Shown: positions 17,343 to 26,485, counted from the first letter of the stretch. The stretch is DNA of 64,000 bases from Bacillus sp. ISL-45 (GCF_018613195.1 NZ_JAGGQQ010000007.1:1-64000); one strand, 5' to 3'. Notes: generated by a model from the letters alone, not told the origin. Made by a program: numbers and translations.

Positions 17343-18308
17343 TTATTTTATCTTGAAGCTGCTGCCATCAATGGGCTCCACTTCAGGCTTTAGTCTTAAA
17401 TCTTCAGCAAGCTTGAACAGGGCGAGATCCTTCTTTTTCGCTTCGATCATGCAGTGGATTTCCGGGACTGAACCTTTTATCCCGTTAAGAAAATCCATGA
17501 ACATGTCAGCATCCACATATTCGGCGTGCGCCCGGTATTCTTTCTCGGAACGCGGACTGGAAATATGCATTTTTACCGGCAGCTTCGAGTGCTCCCACGT
17601 GCCAGCGATTCGATCCCATTGCTCCTGCCAGTTTATGTTTTCATGATGGGCAAGGTGATGATGATAATCGAAAACCAGCGGGATCCCAAGCTTCTCGCAA
17701 AGGTAAAGCGTATCGTGCAGCGTGAACGATGTATCATCATTTTCCAGCATGATCATATCTTGCAGCCTGGTTGAAACAAGTCCCCAATTATGGATGAATT
17801 GCTCCAGCGCTTTTTCCCGGTTTTCATAGACACCGCCGACATGGAGGACACATCGGTGCTCGGGATCGATTTCCATCCCCTTCAATAAGGCATGATGCAT
17901 TGCAAGAGTCCTGATTGAATTGTTCAGGGTTTCGGTCTTCAGTGTATTCAGCAGCACAAAATGGTCTGGGTGAAAATCAACACGCATCGGGTTTGATTGT
18001 AAAAAGTCAGCTATATCCTTTAATGGTTCTTTTAACGCACGCATATACTTCCAATCGGAAAGCTCTTCATGATTGGCAAGCGGAATCAGCCTCGAGCTGA
18101 GCCGGAAAAAGTGAATTTCGTTCGCTTTGCTGTGCCTGAGAAGACGCAGGCAGTTTTCAAGGTTGGATACAGCGATTCTCTCCAGCTTATTGATGGCTGC
18201 GTCCCTGTCCTTGATTCCCTGGAATTGCTTGAATGTCATCGTCTGTGACGGAGAGGCATTCTTCAACTCCTCACTCATCGCAACATACCCAAGCCTAACA
18301 ATCGTCAT
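17343..18308 (-). CDS. uvsE: UV damage endonuclease UvsE
   Basis: About 321 residues. N-terminus MTIVRLGYVAMSEELKNASP and internal motifs FFRLSSRLIPLANHE, HPDHFVLLN, LENDDTSFT and VFDYHHHLAHHE fit the UVDE TIM-barrel family with its metal-binding His/Glu/Asp residues. It nicks DNA 5' of UV photoproducts, starting an alternative excision repair. A GTG three codons upstream is an alternative start; GGGGG eight bases before the ATG favours 18308. Confidence 0.93.
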   Translation of the reverse strand: MTIVRLGYVAMSEELKNASPSQTMTFKQFQGIKDRDAAINKLERIAVSNLENCLRLLRHSKANEIHFFRLSSRLIPLANHEELSDWKYMRALKEPLKDIADFLQSNPMRVDFHPDHFVLLNTLKTETLNNSIRTLAMHHALLKGMEIDPEHRCVLHVGGVYENREKALEQFIHNWGLVSTRLQDMIMLENDDTSFTLHDTLYLCEKLGIPLVFDYHHHLAHHENINWQEQWDRIAGTWEHSKLPVKMHISSPRSEKEYRAHAEYVDADMFMDFLNGIKGSVPEIHCMIEAKKKDLALFKLAEDLRLKPEVEPIDGSSFKIK

Positions 18309-18403
18309 ATCAGCCACCCCCGTTTTTTAGGTAGTATGTCCAAATTCAATGGATGGGGGACTGGAAAAATTATTGCCGAATGAGTTTGTAAATGCCGCAT
18401 ACA

Positions 18404-18434
18404 AAAAACCCCGGTTTAGTTAAAAACCGGGGTT
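18404..18434. terminator. Terminator downstream of cshA
   Basis: Perfect inverted repeat AAACCCCGGTTT-ttaact-AAACCGGGGTTT with T-rich ends on both strands, 13 bases beyond the cshA stop. Confidence 0.9.
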
Positions 18435-18446
18435 TGGGTGTTTATT

Positions 18447-19925
18447 TTAGCGGGAAGGTCTAGATTTGTAGCCGCCGCCTTCTCTGCTGCCGCCGCCTGT
18501 GCGTTTCGTTCCAGAGCGTGGCTTATAAGGCTTTTTATTGCGTCCATCGCCGCCTCTGTTATCGTATCTTCTGCGGTCTCCTTGAGGCTTCTTGTCTCTT
18601 CTGTTTGGAAGAGGCTTTTCCTCAGTAAGCTTAACAGGAGTTGTATCAGGCTCTTTAGTGAGCATTTTCAATACTGAAGCAACGACTGTTTGAGCATCAT
18701 GATTTTTCAATAGCTCATCCGCTGCCTGACGGTAGTATTGAAGGTTATTTGACTCGATTGTTTGTGTAATCTTGTCAACAACTGCTCTTTGCTGGCCTTC
18801 AAGCGCTTGGTCCACGGTTGGAGCAGTCATTTTTTCCATGCGGCGTTTAGTTGTTTTTTCCACTACATGAAGGTAAGAAGTCTCTCTCTGTGTGACAAAC
18901 GTGATCGCCATACCCTCTTTACCTGCACGGCCAGTACGCCCGATACGGTGTACATAGCTTTCAGGGTCTTGCGGGATATCGAAGTTATAAACGTGCGTTA
19001 CACCAGAAATATCAAGTCCACGAGCAGCCACGTCTGTCGCAACTAGCACGTCGATTGAACCTTCCTTGAACTTTCTTAAAACAGACATACGCTTTGCCTG
19101 AGTGAGGTCGCCGTGGATTCCTTCGGCAGTGTAGCCGCGAAGGTTCAATGCTTCAGCAAGCTCATCAACACGGCGCTTCGTGCGTCCGAAGATGATTGCC
19201 AATTCCGGAGATTGGATATCAAGAAGTCGTGTAAGAACATCGAACTTGTTCTTCTCCTGTACTTCAACATAGTATTGCTCGATCAAAGGAACTGTCATTT
19301 CCTTCGCTTTGACACGAACAACTTCCGGATCCTTCATGAAGCGCTCAGCGATCTTGCGGATTGGTCCTGGCATTGTTGCCGAGAACAATAATGTCTGGCG
19401 TTCGTTAGGGATTTTTGCAAGGATTGCTTCGATATCTTCGATGAAGCCCATGTTCAGCATTTCATCTGCTTCGTCAAGGATGACTGTCTCTACAGTATCA
19501 AGACGGATCGTCTTTCTGTTGATATGGTCAAGAAGTCGTCCTGGAGTTCCGACGATGATGTGAGGACCTTTTTTCAATGCGCGGATCTGGCGGTTGATAT
19601 CCTGGCCGCCGTAGATTGCAAGAACGCCCAACCTCTTGCCAGCACCGATTTTGTATAATTCCTCGGAAACCTGGATTGCCAATTCACGAGTTGGCGCGAT
19701 GATGATTCCCTGAATGTTATGGTTTTCTTTCTTGATTTTTTCCACTAGAGGAATACCGAAAGCAGCAGTCTTACCAGTACCTGTCTGCGCCTGGCCGATC
19801 ACATCTTTGTTCTGAAGGCTGATTGGAATCGTCTCTGCCTGAATTGGAGTTGCTTCCTCAAAACCCATATTCTTTACAGCTTTTAATGTTGCGGGGCTAA
19901 TGCCCATGTCTTGGAACATTGTCAA
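18447..19925 (-). CDS. cshA: DEAD-box RNA helicase CshA
   Basis: 492 residues. Helicase motifs in order: [37 protein letters not shown], then ARGLDI and HRIGRTGR. The C-terminal tail is rich in Arg, Gly and Lys ([20 protein letters not shown]), as in CshA, which works with the RNA degradosome and in ribosome assembly and cold growth. The start is the TTG at 19925 (MTMFQDMG), parallel to the B. subtilis N-terminus; AAGGAG is eleven bases upstream. It is preceded by a 280-base leader (see next entries). Confidence 0.96.
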   Translation of the reverse strand: MTMFQDMGISPATLKAVKNMGFEEATPIQAETIPISLQNKDVIGQAQTGTGKTAAFGIPLVEKIKKENHNIQGIIIAPTRELAIQVSEELYKIGAGKRLGVLAIYGGQDINRQIRALKKGPHIIVGTPGRLLDHINRKTIRLDTVETVILDEADEMLNMGFIEDIEAILAKIPNERQTLLFSATMPGPIRKIAERFMKDPEVVRVKAKEMTVPLIEQYYVEVQEKNKFDVLTRLLDIQSPELAIIFGRTKRRVDELAEALNLRGYTAEGIHGDLTQAKRMSVLRKFKEGSIDVLVATDVAARGLDISGVTHVYNFDIPQDPESYVHRIGRTGRAGKEGMAITFVTQRETSYLHVVEKTTKRRMEKMTAPTVDQALEGQQRAVVDKITQTIESNNLQYYRQAADELLKNHDAQTVVASVLKMLTKEPDTTPVKLTEEKPLPNRRDKKPQGDRRRYDNRGGDGRNKKPYKPRSGTKRTGGGSREGGGYKSRPSR

Positions 19926-19984
19926 CTTTGCTCATTCTCCTTTTTGTTCACATTTATCCCGCATCGGCAATAACCGATGCATCG

Positions 19985-20152
19985 TTATTTTAATAAGTGG
20001 CTGTTTAAGGATCCAAACCATTTCTGATTCTGGTTAGTTTGTCGTACCTTTACGGCAAAATAGGTGTTCTCACCTTGTGTTTTAAGCAGGGCTGAATCAG
20101 CAATTACAACACGCTGAAGCACAGAACCTGAAATATTAGCAAAAAAAGACAT
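19985..20152 (-). CDS. Possible 55-residue leader ORF upstream of cshA
   Basis: Open frame of 56 codons inside the cshA leader, starting MSFFANISGSVLQRVV and ending WFGSLNSHLLK. Its amino-acid make-up looks like protein. The ATG lies on the 3' arm of a hairpin, and GGAG is only one base away, which is too close for normal initiation; an internal GTG (GTG CTT CAG) has AGG in front. I do not recognise the product. It may be a real small gene, a leader peptide or chance. Confidence 0.4.
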   Translation of the reverse strand: MSFFANISGSVLQRVVIADSALLKTQGENTYFAVKVRQTNQNQKWFGSLNSHLLK

Positions 20153-20173
20153 TCTCCATCACGGGAGTATGTC
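20141..20173 (-). promoter_or_regulatory. Hairpin with T-run in the cshA leader (possible attenuator)
   Basis: Minus-strand GACATACTCC-cgtgat-GGAGAATGTC (one A/A mismatch) followed at once by TTTTTTT. This has the form of an intrinsic terminator and lies about 30 bases after the presumed transcription start and 220 bases before the cshA start. The second hairpin GCATCGG-caataa-CCGATGC (19961-19980) lies just upstream of the cshA SD. Confidence 0.65.
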
Positions 20174-20210
20174 CGCTTAAAGGATTTTCTCAGTTAGACA
20201 CTCAATATTC

Positions 20211-20239
20211 ATGATACCATCTTTAGGAAGGAAAAGCAA
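20211..20239 (-). promoter_or_regulatory. Sigma-A promoter of cshA
   Basis: Minus-strand TTGCTT (20234-20239), 17-base spacer, TATCAT (20211-20216). It lies directly downstream of the esterase stop, giving a leader of about 280 bases. Confidence 0.75.
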
Positions 20240-20255
20240 TTTTTGAGGAATTGCC

Positions 20256-20966
20256 TCAGCTCTTGATTCCTTCTCTTGGGTTAGAGGTCAAAAAATCATA
20301 CACCTCATCAAATAAGTGTTCTTTTTCATCACAGTGACAGATCAGATGTTTGGAGTTCTTATAAAAAATCAGCCGTTTTTCTTCAGCGCCAATATTTTCA
20401 TATAGATACCGGGCGCTTTTAGGGGGCACGATGCCGTCACTCTCGCCTTGCGCGATCAAGGTAGGCACCTTCACTTCATTGAGAATAGGCTTAATTTTGG
20501 TTACAAGCCTGCGAAACTGCAAGGTAGCGGTCATGGGTGTTTCTTTGATCTTTCGTGTATAACGCTTGAATAATTCATTTTCTTTTAGTTTTCCTTGGAA
20601 CGTATCCCTCATCATTTCCTTGATATCGAATGCAAGCTGTTTAGGGTTCACATAATAAGCAGCCGCGCTGAGCAGAACCAGCTTATCAACCGGGTAAGTC
20701 GAGGCAAGATAGCTGGCAATCAGCCCGCCCATCGAAAAACCAACAACATAGACGGTATCACACTCTTTCAATAACGCCTTCAGTTCGTTTTCGGCATGGT
20801 CGATCCACTCATTATGTTTGATTCCCCTCAAATTCAGCTCATTGCCATGGCCAGGCAGGGTAGGAACAACTATTTTCCAATCGGTCCTCTCTTTCAGCGA
20901 CTGGGCAAGTGGTTCCACTTCGAACGGAGACCCGGTAAAGCCATGGATTAACAGACAACCTATCAT
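20256..20966 (-). CDS. Alpha/beta hydrolase, carboxylesterase-like
   Basis: About 236 residues. The oxyanion segment LLIHGFTGSPFE is near the N-terminus, the nucleophile elbow GFSMGG near residue 92, the acid in QGESDGIVPP and the catalytic His in NSKHLICHCDEKE near the end. Resembles the monoacylglycerol lipase/Est30 group of Bacillus carboxylesterases. The ATG at 20966 has GGGTGAT upstream; a TTG two codons earlier is possible. It lies between murF and cshA in the same direction, but cshA has its own promoter. Confidence 0.85.
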   Translation of the reverse strand: MIGCLLIHGFTGSPFEVEPLAQSLKERTDWKIVVPTLPGHGNELNLRGIKHNEWIDHAENELKALLKECDTVYVVGFSMGGLIASYLASTYPVDKLVLLSAAAYYVNPKQLAFDIKEMMRDTFQGKLKENELFKRYTRKIKETPMTATLQFRRLVTKIKPILNEVKVPTLIAQGESDGIVPPKSARYLYENIGAEEKRLIFYKNSKHLICHCDEKEHLFDEVYDFLTSNPREGIKS

Positions 20967-21076
20967 AACCAATCACCCATTAGTTTTTCTCGTATTTAAT
21001 CTTTCCCCATTTTAAATCATTTAACCCGGAATTTCCTTGATAAAGGCTTTTGTAATCATATCGTTAAATAGAACAT

Positions 21077-21259
21077 GGCTCTTTTCTCAAACTTTGTTGC
21101 TATTGACTACAAAATAGGATTGAATGACCTATTTTTCTTCGCAAAGTTGGCTCTTTTGTGAGAAAAGAGCATGCAAACATAATACCGACCTGAAAAATGG
21201 CTTATATTACGTTAAAATCGGCTTTAGAATTTTAACAACAATCTTTACGAAAAGCAGCC
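21077..21259 (+). mobile_element. MITE-like element, copy 1 (183 bp)
   Basis: Begins GGCTCTTTTCTCAAACTTTG and ends CGAAAAGCAGCC; the termini are inverted (GGCTCTTTTC against GGCTGCTTTTC). Internal palindromes are AAAATAGG/CCTATTTT, AACTTTG/CAAAGTT, GCTCTTTTCTC/GAGAAAAGAGC and GTTAAAAT/ATTTTAAC-like. Flanks TAGAACAT and TTGAACAA match in six of eight bases, a decayed target duplication. No coding capacity. Confidence 0.88.
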
Positions 21260-21263
21260 TTGA

Positions 21264-21368
21264 ACAAAAACGCAAGCGCCTCGAGCTGCTCAAAGCTAAC
21301 GCGTCTCACAAGATACTCGAGGAGGCTGTTTCAGGGATGAAAACTGGCTAGGCGATGGAGCTGGATTA
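21264..21368 (+). repeat. GC-rich dispersed hairpin element, decayed copy
   Basis: Starts AAAACGCAAGCGCCTCGAG and ends TAGGCGATGGAGCTGGATTA, the same ends as the element at 43209-43326, with a diverged middle part. Confidence 0.55.
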
Positions 21369-21370
21369 AG

Positions 21371-21402
21371 AAAAAGAAGATGCCCTGGCAGCAGGACATC
21401 TT
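21371..21402 (-). terminator. Terminator of murF
   Basis: Minus-strand hairpin AAGATGTCC-tgctgcca-GGGCATCTT followed by CTTTTTCTT, close behind the murF stop. Confidence 0.85.
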
Positions 21403-21410
21403 GAGGGTAA

Positions 21411-22787
21411 TTATTGCAGCGATTGGACGACTTCTTCGAGCGCCATGCCTCGTGATGCTTTGACGAGGATGATCGTTTCGCCGGTTACATACTTTTTCAG
21501 TTTGTCGCTCAATTGTTGTTTATCCTGGAAAGCAAATGCCCTGTCGTCACCAAGGACTTCTTTTGCTCCTCTGGCAATTGACTCGCTAAGCTTGCCGTAT
21601 GTGAAAACATAGTCGACTTTTTCAGCATCGAGGGAAGCTCCAACTGTGTAATGGTATTCCTCCTCCAGCGGCCCAAGCTCTAGCATGTCACCCAGAACAA
21701 GGATTTTACGGCTGTAGCCTGACAGATTGGCGACGAGGTCGATTGCTGCCTTCATGGATGTCGGGCTGGCATTATAGGCATCATTGATGATTTTTTCTCC
21801 GTTAGCTCCTTCGGAAAGTTCCATCCTCATATTGGTCAGCTTCAAGCCTGCAAAACCGGCATTCATTTTTTCAAAAGGAACACCCAAGAACTCCGCAGCA
21901 AGCATGGCTGCCAGCGCATTCAGGATATTATGGTTTCCGAGCACCGGAAGATAGAAAGTTTCATCACCAAGATTGGTGGTAAACTTATTTCCATTTTCCA
22001 TTGGCTCGATTTTGACCGGATACAAGTCATTATCCTGGCTGGCCCCGAATGTTTTCAGGACGCCATTTCCTTTGTAATCCTGCAGTCTTTCCTGCAACAG
22101 AGGCTCGTCTCCGTGAAAAATGATCTGGCCATTTGTCTGAAGGCCGCTGATGATTTCAAGCTTTGCATCAGCAATCGCTTCCCTTGAACCAAGGTCAAGC
22201 AGATGGGATTCGCCAATATTAGTGATGATGACGGCATCCGGACGCCCCATTTTCGTTAAAAATTCTATCTCGCCCTTGCCGCTCATGCCCATCTCAAGTA
22301 CGGCGACTTCTGTATCTTCTTGCAAACGAAGGAGCGTCAGCGGAAGGCCCAGGTGGTTATTGAAGTTTCCTTCGGTCTTTTGCACTTTGTATTTTTGCGC
22401 CAGCAGATTTGCTGTCATATCTTTTGTTGTCGTTTTTCCGTTGCTGCCGGTAATCCCGACAACCTTTATATCAAGCGAGTTGCGGTAATTTCTAGCCAGC
22501 TCCTGCAAGGCGGTCGTTGTATCTTCAACGATAATGACCGGCAAACCCTCCGGAGGGTTCGGAACATCTTTTTGCCATAATGCTGCCGAAGCTCCGCCAT
22601 TTTGGATGACATCAGCTACAAAGTTATGTCCATCTGTCCGTGCCCCTTTAAAAGGAACAAACAAATTCCCTGTTTCTATTTTGCGAGTGTCGATTGAAAC
22701 GCCTTTGACGTTGACATCTGCAAACTGGCTTACATCATTCAGCGCTCCTGCCATTTGGGCGATTTCTGATAAAGATTTTTGAATCAT
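21411..22787 (-). CDS. murF: UDP-MurNAc-tripeptide--D-Ala-D-Ala ligase
   Basis: 458 residues. The Mur ligase order is visible: N-terminal UDP-binding domain (VSIDTRKIETGNLFVPFKGA), central ATPase domain with GITGSNGKTTTKDM near residue 111 and the NNHLGLPLTLLR segment, then the C-terminal domain with NDAYNASPTSMKAAID and LGDMLELG. It adds D-Ala-D-Ala to the UDP-muramyl tripeptide in the cytoplasm. Ddl, which makes that dipeptide, is directly upstream with a 71-base gap. Confidence 0.97.
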   Translation of the reverse strand: MIQKSLSEIAQMAGALNDVSQFADVNVKGVSIDTRKIETGNLFVPFKGARTDGHNFVADVIQNGGASAALWQKDVPNPPEGLPVIIVEDTTTALQELARNYRNSLDIKVVGITGSNGKTTTKDMTANLLAQKYKVQKTEGNFNNHLGLPLTLLRLQEDTEVAVLEMGMSGKGEIEFLTKMGRPDAVIITNIGESHLLDLGSREAIADAKLEIISGLQTNGQIIFHGDEPLLQERLQDYKGNGVLKTFGASQDNDLYPVKIEPMENGNKFTTNLGDETFYLPVLGNHNILNALAAMLAAEFLGVPFEKMNAGFAGLKLTNMRMELSEGANGEKIINDAYNASPTSMKAAIDLVANLSGYSRKILVLGDMLELGPLEEEYHYTVGASLDAEKVDYVFTYGKLSESIARGAKEVLGDDRAFAFQDKQQLSDKLKKYVTGETIILVKASRGMALEEVVQSLQ

Positions 22788-22858
22788 ACTATTATCCTCC
22801 CGAAATAAAGGGACACGGCCATGCCACTGGCTGCCGTGTCTCCCTGGATGATCTATTC

Positions 22859-23941
22859 TTAAAAAGTATACTTTATTTTCTGTTTTTCAGCATGGCGTTC
22901 GATTCCGAGGTTCACCAGCTTTTCGATCAGCTGCGGGTATTCGACACCTGTATGCTTCCACAGGAGCGGGAACATGCTGAATGGCGTGAAGCCAGGCATT
23001 GTGTTGACCTCGTTAATCAGCAGCTGGCCATCCTTTGTCAGGAAGAAATCGGCGCGAACAAGACCTGAGCAATCCAGCGCCTTGAAAGCAGTGACTGCCA
23101 TCTCCTTCAGGTCAGCATATTGCTGCTCCGTGATTTCAGCAGGGATGATCATCGCTGTATCGCCGTCCTCATACTTCGCTTTGTAATCATAGAAATCCTT
23201 TTTAGGAACGATTTCGCCAACTACCGAGCATTCAGGTTCATCGTTTCCAAGGACGCCAATCTCGATTTCACGTGCGACAACTCCCTGTTCGATGATGATT
23301 TTACGGTCAAATTGGAAGGCCTCTTTGAAGGCTTCCTCAAGCTCCTGCTTGTTGGATGCCTTGCTGATTCCTACGCTGGACCCAAGGTTTGCAGGCTTTA
23401 CAAAGCAAGGATAGCCAAGTCTCTCTTCAACAAGACCGTATACCTTTTCACTATTCTTTTCCCAGTCGCTTCTAATAGCGGCCACATAGTCCACCTGAGG
23501 AAGTCCCGCCTGTGCAAAGACATTTTTCATAACAATTTTATCCATGCCGGCAGCAGAGGCGAGGACGCCATTGCCGACATATGGAAGATTCAATAATTCC
23601 AGCAAGCCTTGCACCGTTCCATCTTCACCATTCGGTCCATGCAGCAATGGGAAAATGACATCAAGAGTCTTCCCGGATTCAGCACCGCCAGCCTGGAATA
23701 ATGCTGGTGTGAATGAAGGAGTCGGAAGGTTCGAGTTGTCTGAGAACTCCAGCGTTTTTACATTTTCTGCAGGAGCATTGAGCTCGGGACCCTTGACCCA
23801 CTCTCCTTCCTCGGTTATGTATATAGGATAAATCTCGAATTTTTTAAAATCCAATGCTTTCGTCACAGCAAGTGCTGTCTGCATTGATACTTTATGTTCA
23901 GCAGATTTGCCGCCGTACAGCAGCCCGATTCTTGTCTTCAT
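22859..23941 (-). CDS. ddl: D-alanine--D-alanine ligase
   Basis: 360-residue ATP-grasp enzyme. N-terminal [18 protein letters not shown], central [23 protein letters not shown], substrate loop [11 protein letters not shown] and the C-terminal [30 protein letters not shown] are diagnostic. It joins two D-alanines from Alr for MurF. Same strand as murF. Confidence 0.96.
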   Translation of the reverse strand: MKTRIGLLYGGKSAEHKVSMQTALAVTKALDFKKFEIYPIYITEEGEWVKGPELNAPAENVKTLEFSDNSNLPTPSFTPALFQAGGAESGKTLDVIFPLLHGPNGEDGTVQGLLELLNLPYVGNGVLASAAGMDKIVMKNVFAQAGLPQVDYVAAIRSDWEKNSEKVYGLVEERLGYPCFVKPANLGSSVGISKASNKQELEEAFKEAFQFDRKIIIEQGVVAREIEIGVLGNDEPECSVVGEIVPKKDFYDYKAKYEDGDTAMIIPAEITEQQYADLKEMAVTAFKALDCSGLVRADFFLTKDGQLLINEVNTMPGFTPFSMFPLLWKHTGVEYPQLIEKLVNLGIERHAEKQKIKYTF

Positions 23942-24041
23942 AAAAATAGACCTCCAATAAATTCAATCTGGCTCCACTTTCCGCTTCCTATTTTACCACT
24001 TTATTTTTAAATTACGGAATTGTTATCAATTTTTAATAATA

Positions 24042-24224
24042 GGCTGTTTTCGTTAAGATGGTTGTTAAAATCCTAAAGCCGATTTTTCCGTAATATAAGG
24101 CAATTTTGCAGGTCGGTATTAAGTTTGCATGCTCTTTTCTCACATAAGAGTCAACTTTGCGAAGAAAAATAGGTCATTCAATCCTATTTTGTTGTCAATA
24201 ACAACAATGTTTGAGAAAAGAGCC
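24042..24224 (-). mobile_element. MITE-like element, copy 2 (183 bp)
   Basis: Inverted relative to copy 1: begins GGCTGTTTTCGTTAAG and ends TTGAGAAAAGAGCC on the plus strand. Flanked by perfect 8-bp duplications TAATAATA (24034-24041 and 24225-24232). Inserted upstream of ddl. Confidence 0.92.
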
Positions 24225-24296
24225 TAATAATAACTCTCAAGCTATACTATTTCCTGTTTTTCAGGCGTGAAACCTGCCAGGGAGTCAAAAGTTAAC

Positions 24297-24395
24297 ATTC
24301 ACAGAATAAGTTACCTTTTGAAAAGCCACTTTTAGGCAGCAAACCCAATTTTAACGCCTAAATTACCATATGAATTAACTAATAATTCTGTGAAT
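24297..24395. promoter_or_regulatory. Distant 11-bp inverted repeat before the symporter promoter
   Basis: ATTCACAGAAT at 24297-24307 and ATTCTGTGAAT at 24385-24395 are exact reverse complements 77 bases apart; the second copy ends 12 bases before the -35. They could be two operator sites or the base of a structure. No known regulator is assigned. Confidence 0.45.
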
Positions 24396-24406
24396 GAGTA
24401 AATGTC

Positions 24407-24435
24407 TTAACAATCATTCATTATCCATGTATAAT
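24407..24435 (+). promoter_or_regulatory. Sigma-A promoter of the dicarboxylate symporter gene
   Basis: TTAACA (24407-24412), 17-base spacer, TATAAT (24430-24435), then an SD GGAGG about 30 bases on. Confidence 0.82.
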
Positions 24436-24474
24436 CCACCTAATAAAAACAATTGCATTTTCAGGGAGGACATC

Positions 24475-25650
24475 ATGAGGAGATTCGGTTTACTGCCAAA
24501 AATAATTCTGGCGATCGCCCTTGGAATTGTTGCGGGCATGATTTTTCCGGAAATCATAATTAGAGTTTTCGCAACCTTCAATGGCCTGTTCGGTAATTTC
24601 TTAGGGTTCGCCATTCCATTCATCATTATCGGTTTCATCGCACCAGGAATTGCTGCTTTAGGCAGAGGAGCGGGCAAACTGCTGGGGATTACAACCTCTA
24701 TTGCCTATGTCTCAACAGTCGCTGCTGGCTTACTCGCTTTTTTCGCTGCAACAGCACTTTATCCAATTCTATTAAAAAGTCAAAATGTCCGTGAATTCGA
24801 GAATCCGGAAGAAGCTCTTCTTAAACCTTTATTCACAGTGGACATGCCTCCTGTGATGGGAATCATGACCGCGCTTTTGGTCGCGTTCATGCTCGGTTTG
24901 GGAATGGCGTATATCAAAGGCAAGACACTGCAAAACGCACTGATTGATTTCAGGGGAATCATTGAACTTGTCATTGAAAAGGTCATCATCCCGCTGCTGC
25001 CATTCCACATTTTCGGGATTTTCGCGAACATGACCCAGGGCGGACAGGTTTCCGCGATCATGAGCGTTTTTATCAAGGTTTTCATTATGATCATTCTTCT
25101 TCATTTAATCTATCTATTGGTCCAATACAGTGTCGCGGGTACAGCGGCTAAGCGCAATCCTTTCAAAATGCTGAAGGAAATGGCACCTGCTTACATGACC
25201 GCACTCGGCACACAGTCATCCGCTTCTACGATTCCGGTAACCTTGAAGCATGCTCGTAAAATAGGCGCACGTGAGAAAGTAGCTGATTTTTCCGTCCCAT
25301 TGCTTGCGACAATCCATTTGTCAGGCAGCACCATCACTCTGGTCAGCTGCGGTATGGCCGTCATGCTCCTTCAAGGACAGGAAGCAACTTTCGCGGAAAT
25401 GCTGCCCTTCATCATGATGCTTGGGGTTACCATGATCGCCGCACCAGGAGTACCAGGCGGCGCCGTCATGGCAGCGCTCGGATTGCTAGAAACGATGCTC
25501 GGCTTCAGCAGCACGATGCTTTCGCTGATGATCGCCCTGTATCTCGCACAGGATAGCTTCGGAACAGCAACAAACGTCACGGGAGATGGCGCGCTCACGG
25601 TGATTGCCGATAAGCTGAGCGGGAAAAGTGAAACAGAAGCATCTGCGTAA
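24475..25650 (+). CDS. Dicarboxylate/amino acid:cation symporter (DAACS family)
   Basis: 391 residues, hydrophobic throughout with eight or more membrane segments. The C-terminal half has the DAACS signature region (PAYMTALGTQSSASTIPVTL, then APGVPGGAVMAALGLLETML) where substrate and sodium or protons bind in glutamate/C4-dicarboxylate carriers. The start at 24475 has GGAGG seven bases upstream. Substrate (glutamate, aspartate or dicarboxylate) cannot be decided from sequence. Single gene with its own promoter and a strong terminator. Confidence 0.88.
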   Translation: MRRFGLLPKIILAIALGIVAGMIFPEIIIRVFATFNGLFGNFLGFAIPFIIIGFIAPGIAALGRGAGKLLGITTSIAYVSTVAAGLLAFFAATALYPILLKSQNVREFENPEEALLKPLFTVDMPPVMGIMTALLVAFMLGLGMAYIKGKTLQNALIDFRGIIELVIEKVIIPLLPFHIFGIFANMTQGGQVSAIMSVFIKVFIMIILLHLIYLLVQYSVAGTAAKRNPFKMLKEMAPAYMTALGTQSSASTIPVTLKHARKIGAREKVADFSVPLLATIHLSGSTITLVSCGMAVMLLQGQEATFAEMLPFIMMLGVTMIAAPGVPGGAVMAALGLLETMLGFSSTMLSLMIALYLAQDSFGTATNVTGDGALTVIADKLSGKSETEASA

Positions 25651-25668
25651 ATGTAAAAAACGGCTGAT

Positions 25669-25724
25669 GAAAAGCACCTCTCAATTTTAGACATTGTCTA
25701 TAATTGGGAGGTGCTTTTTTTTTT
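25669..25724 (+). terminator. Strong terminator after the symporter gene
   Basis: Long hairpin AAAAGCACCTC...GAGGTGCTTTT with further pairing inside (CAATT/AATTG, TAGAC/GTCTA), followed by ten T residues. Confidence 0.92.
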
Positions 25725-25750
25725 AGCTGGAAAAAATCGAGGTTTATTTC

Positions 25751-25865
25751 CAATTCGCTATAATAATTAGATTTTCGCTATATAAATAAAATTCTCGCTA
25801 TATTATTTGGATTCTCGCTATATTATTTGGATTTCCGCTATATAAATAAAATTCTCGCTATAAAA
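25751..25865. repeat. Tandem array B, 20-bp unit, 6 copies
   Basis: TCGCTATA (once CCGCTATA) recurs every 20 bases at 25755, 25775, 25795, 25815, 25835 and 25855, separated by AT-rich 12-base segments of two alternating kinds (TATAAATAAAAT and TATTATTTGGAT). Lies between two convergent genes. Confidence 0.92.
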
Positions 25866-25943
25866 AAAACTAAGATGCCGCCATCATTACAAACTTTTTA
25901 GAAATTATCCGGCCTATTACCCTACAAAATAAACACCTTTAAA

Positions 25944-25973
25944 GAAAAAAACGCTCAGGTTGGCCTGAACGCT
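25944..25973 (-). terminator. Terminator of the universal stress protein gene
   Basis: Minus-strand AGCGTTCAGG-ccaa-CCTGAGCGTT followed by seven T residues, directly at the stop codon. Confidence 0.88.
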
Positions 25974-25975
25974 GG

Positions 25976-26395
25976 TTATTTTACGATTAATACCGGTGCT
26001 TTCACTCGTTTTGCGACTTTGTGACTGACGCTGCCAAGGACCATTTCTTGCAGTCCATTCAAACCGCGGCTGCCGACAACGACGACATCGAATGCATTCT
26101 TGTTGGCATAGTCAACAATGGCCGGGCCTGGTTCACCGAGCAATTTTTCAAACCTGAAGTTCAAACTCTCTTCTTCTAGCAGGTTTGTTACCGGCTGGAG
26201 CCTGATTTTTCTTTTTTCCTCGACTACTGTACGATCTGGATTGTGAAGGACATCTTCCTTGGAAGTCTGCCCATCGACGACATAAACAACTGTAATTTCA
26301 CTATCGCCGCTTAACTTTGCCAGTTCTACCGCTTTTTTCGCCGCACGCACTGAATGGTCCGACCCATCAGAAGCGAGCAAGATTCTCTTAAACAT
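25976..26395 (-). CDS. Universal stress protein (UspA family)
   Basis: 139-residue single Usp domain: N-terminal ILLASDGSDHSVRAAKKAVELA and C-terminal VVVGSRGLNGLQEMVLGSVSHKVAKRVKAPVLIVK, including the ATP-binding G-2x-G-9x-G-S pattern. Lies 91 bases after the SulP gene with a terminator between. In cyanobacteria and other bacteria Usp domains are often paired with SulP carriers, so a functional link is possible but not shown. SD AGGGGGAA precedes the ATG. Confidence 0.93.
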   Translation of the reverse strand: MFKRILLASDGSDHSVRAAKKAVELAKLSGDSEITVVYVVDGQTSKEDVLHNPDRTVVEEKRKIRLQPVTNLLEEESLNFRFEKLLGEPGPAIVDYANKNAFDVVVVGSRGLNGLQEMVLGSVSHKVAKRVKAPVLIVK

Positions 26396-26433
26396 GCTAT
26401 TCCCCCTACATTTATTTCCATTATCTTATATAT

Positions 26434-26466
26434 AAAGAAAGCACGCTGATTCGTCAACGTGCTTTC
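26434..26466 (-). terminator. Terminator after the SulP gene
   Basis: Minus-strand AAAGCACG-ttgacgaatcag-CGTGCTTTC followed by a T-rich run, between the SulP and Usp genes. Confidence 0.82.
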
Positions 26467-26485
26467 CCAAAATATATATTACATT

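Noticed and set aside
21124-21351. 75-residue frame over MITE copy 1
   Set aside because: It is made of the MITE and the decayed hairpin element; no SD, and the other MITE copies do not keep the frame.
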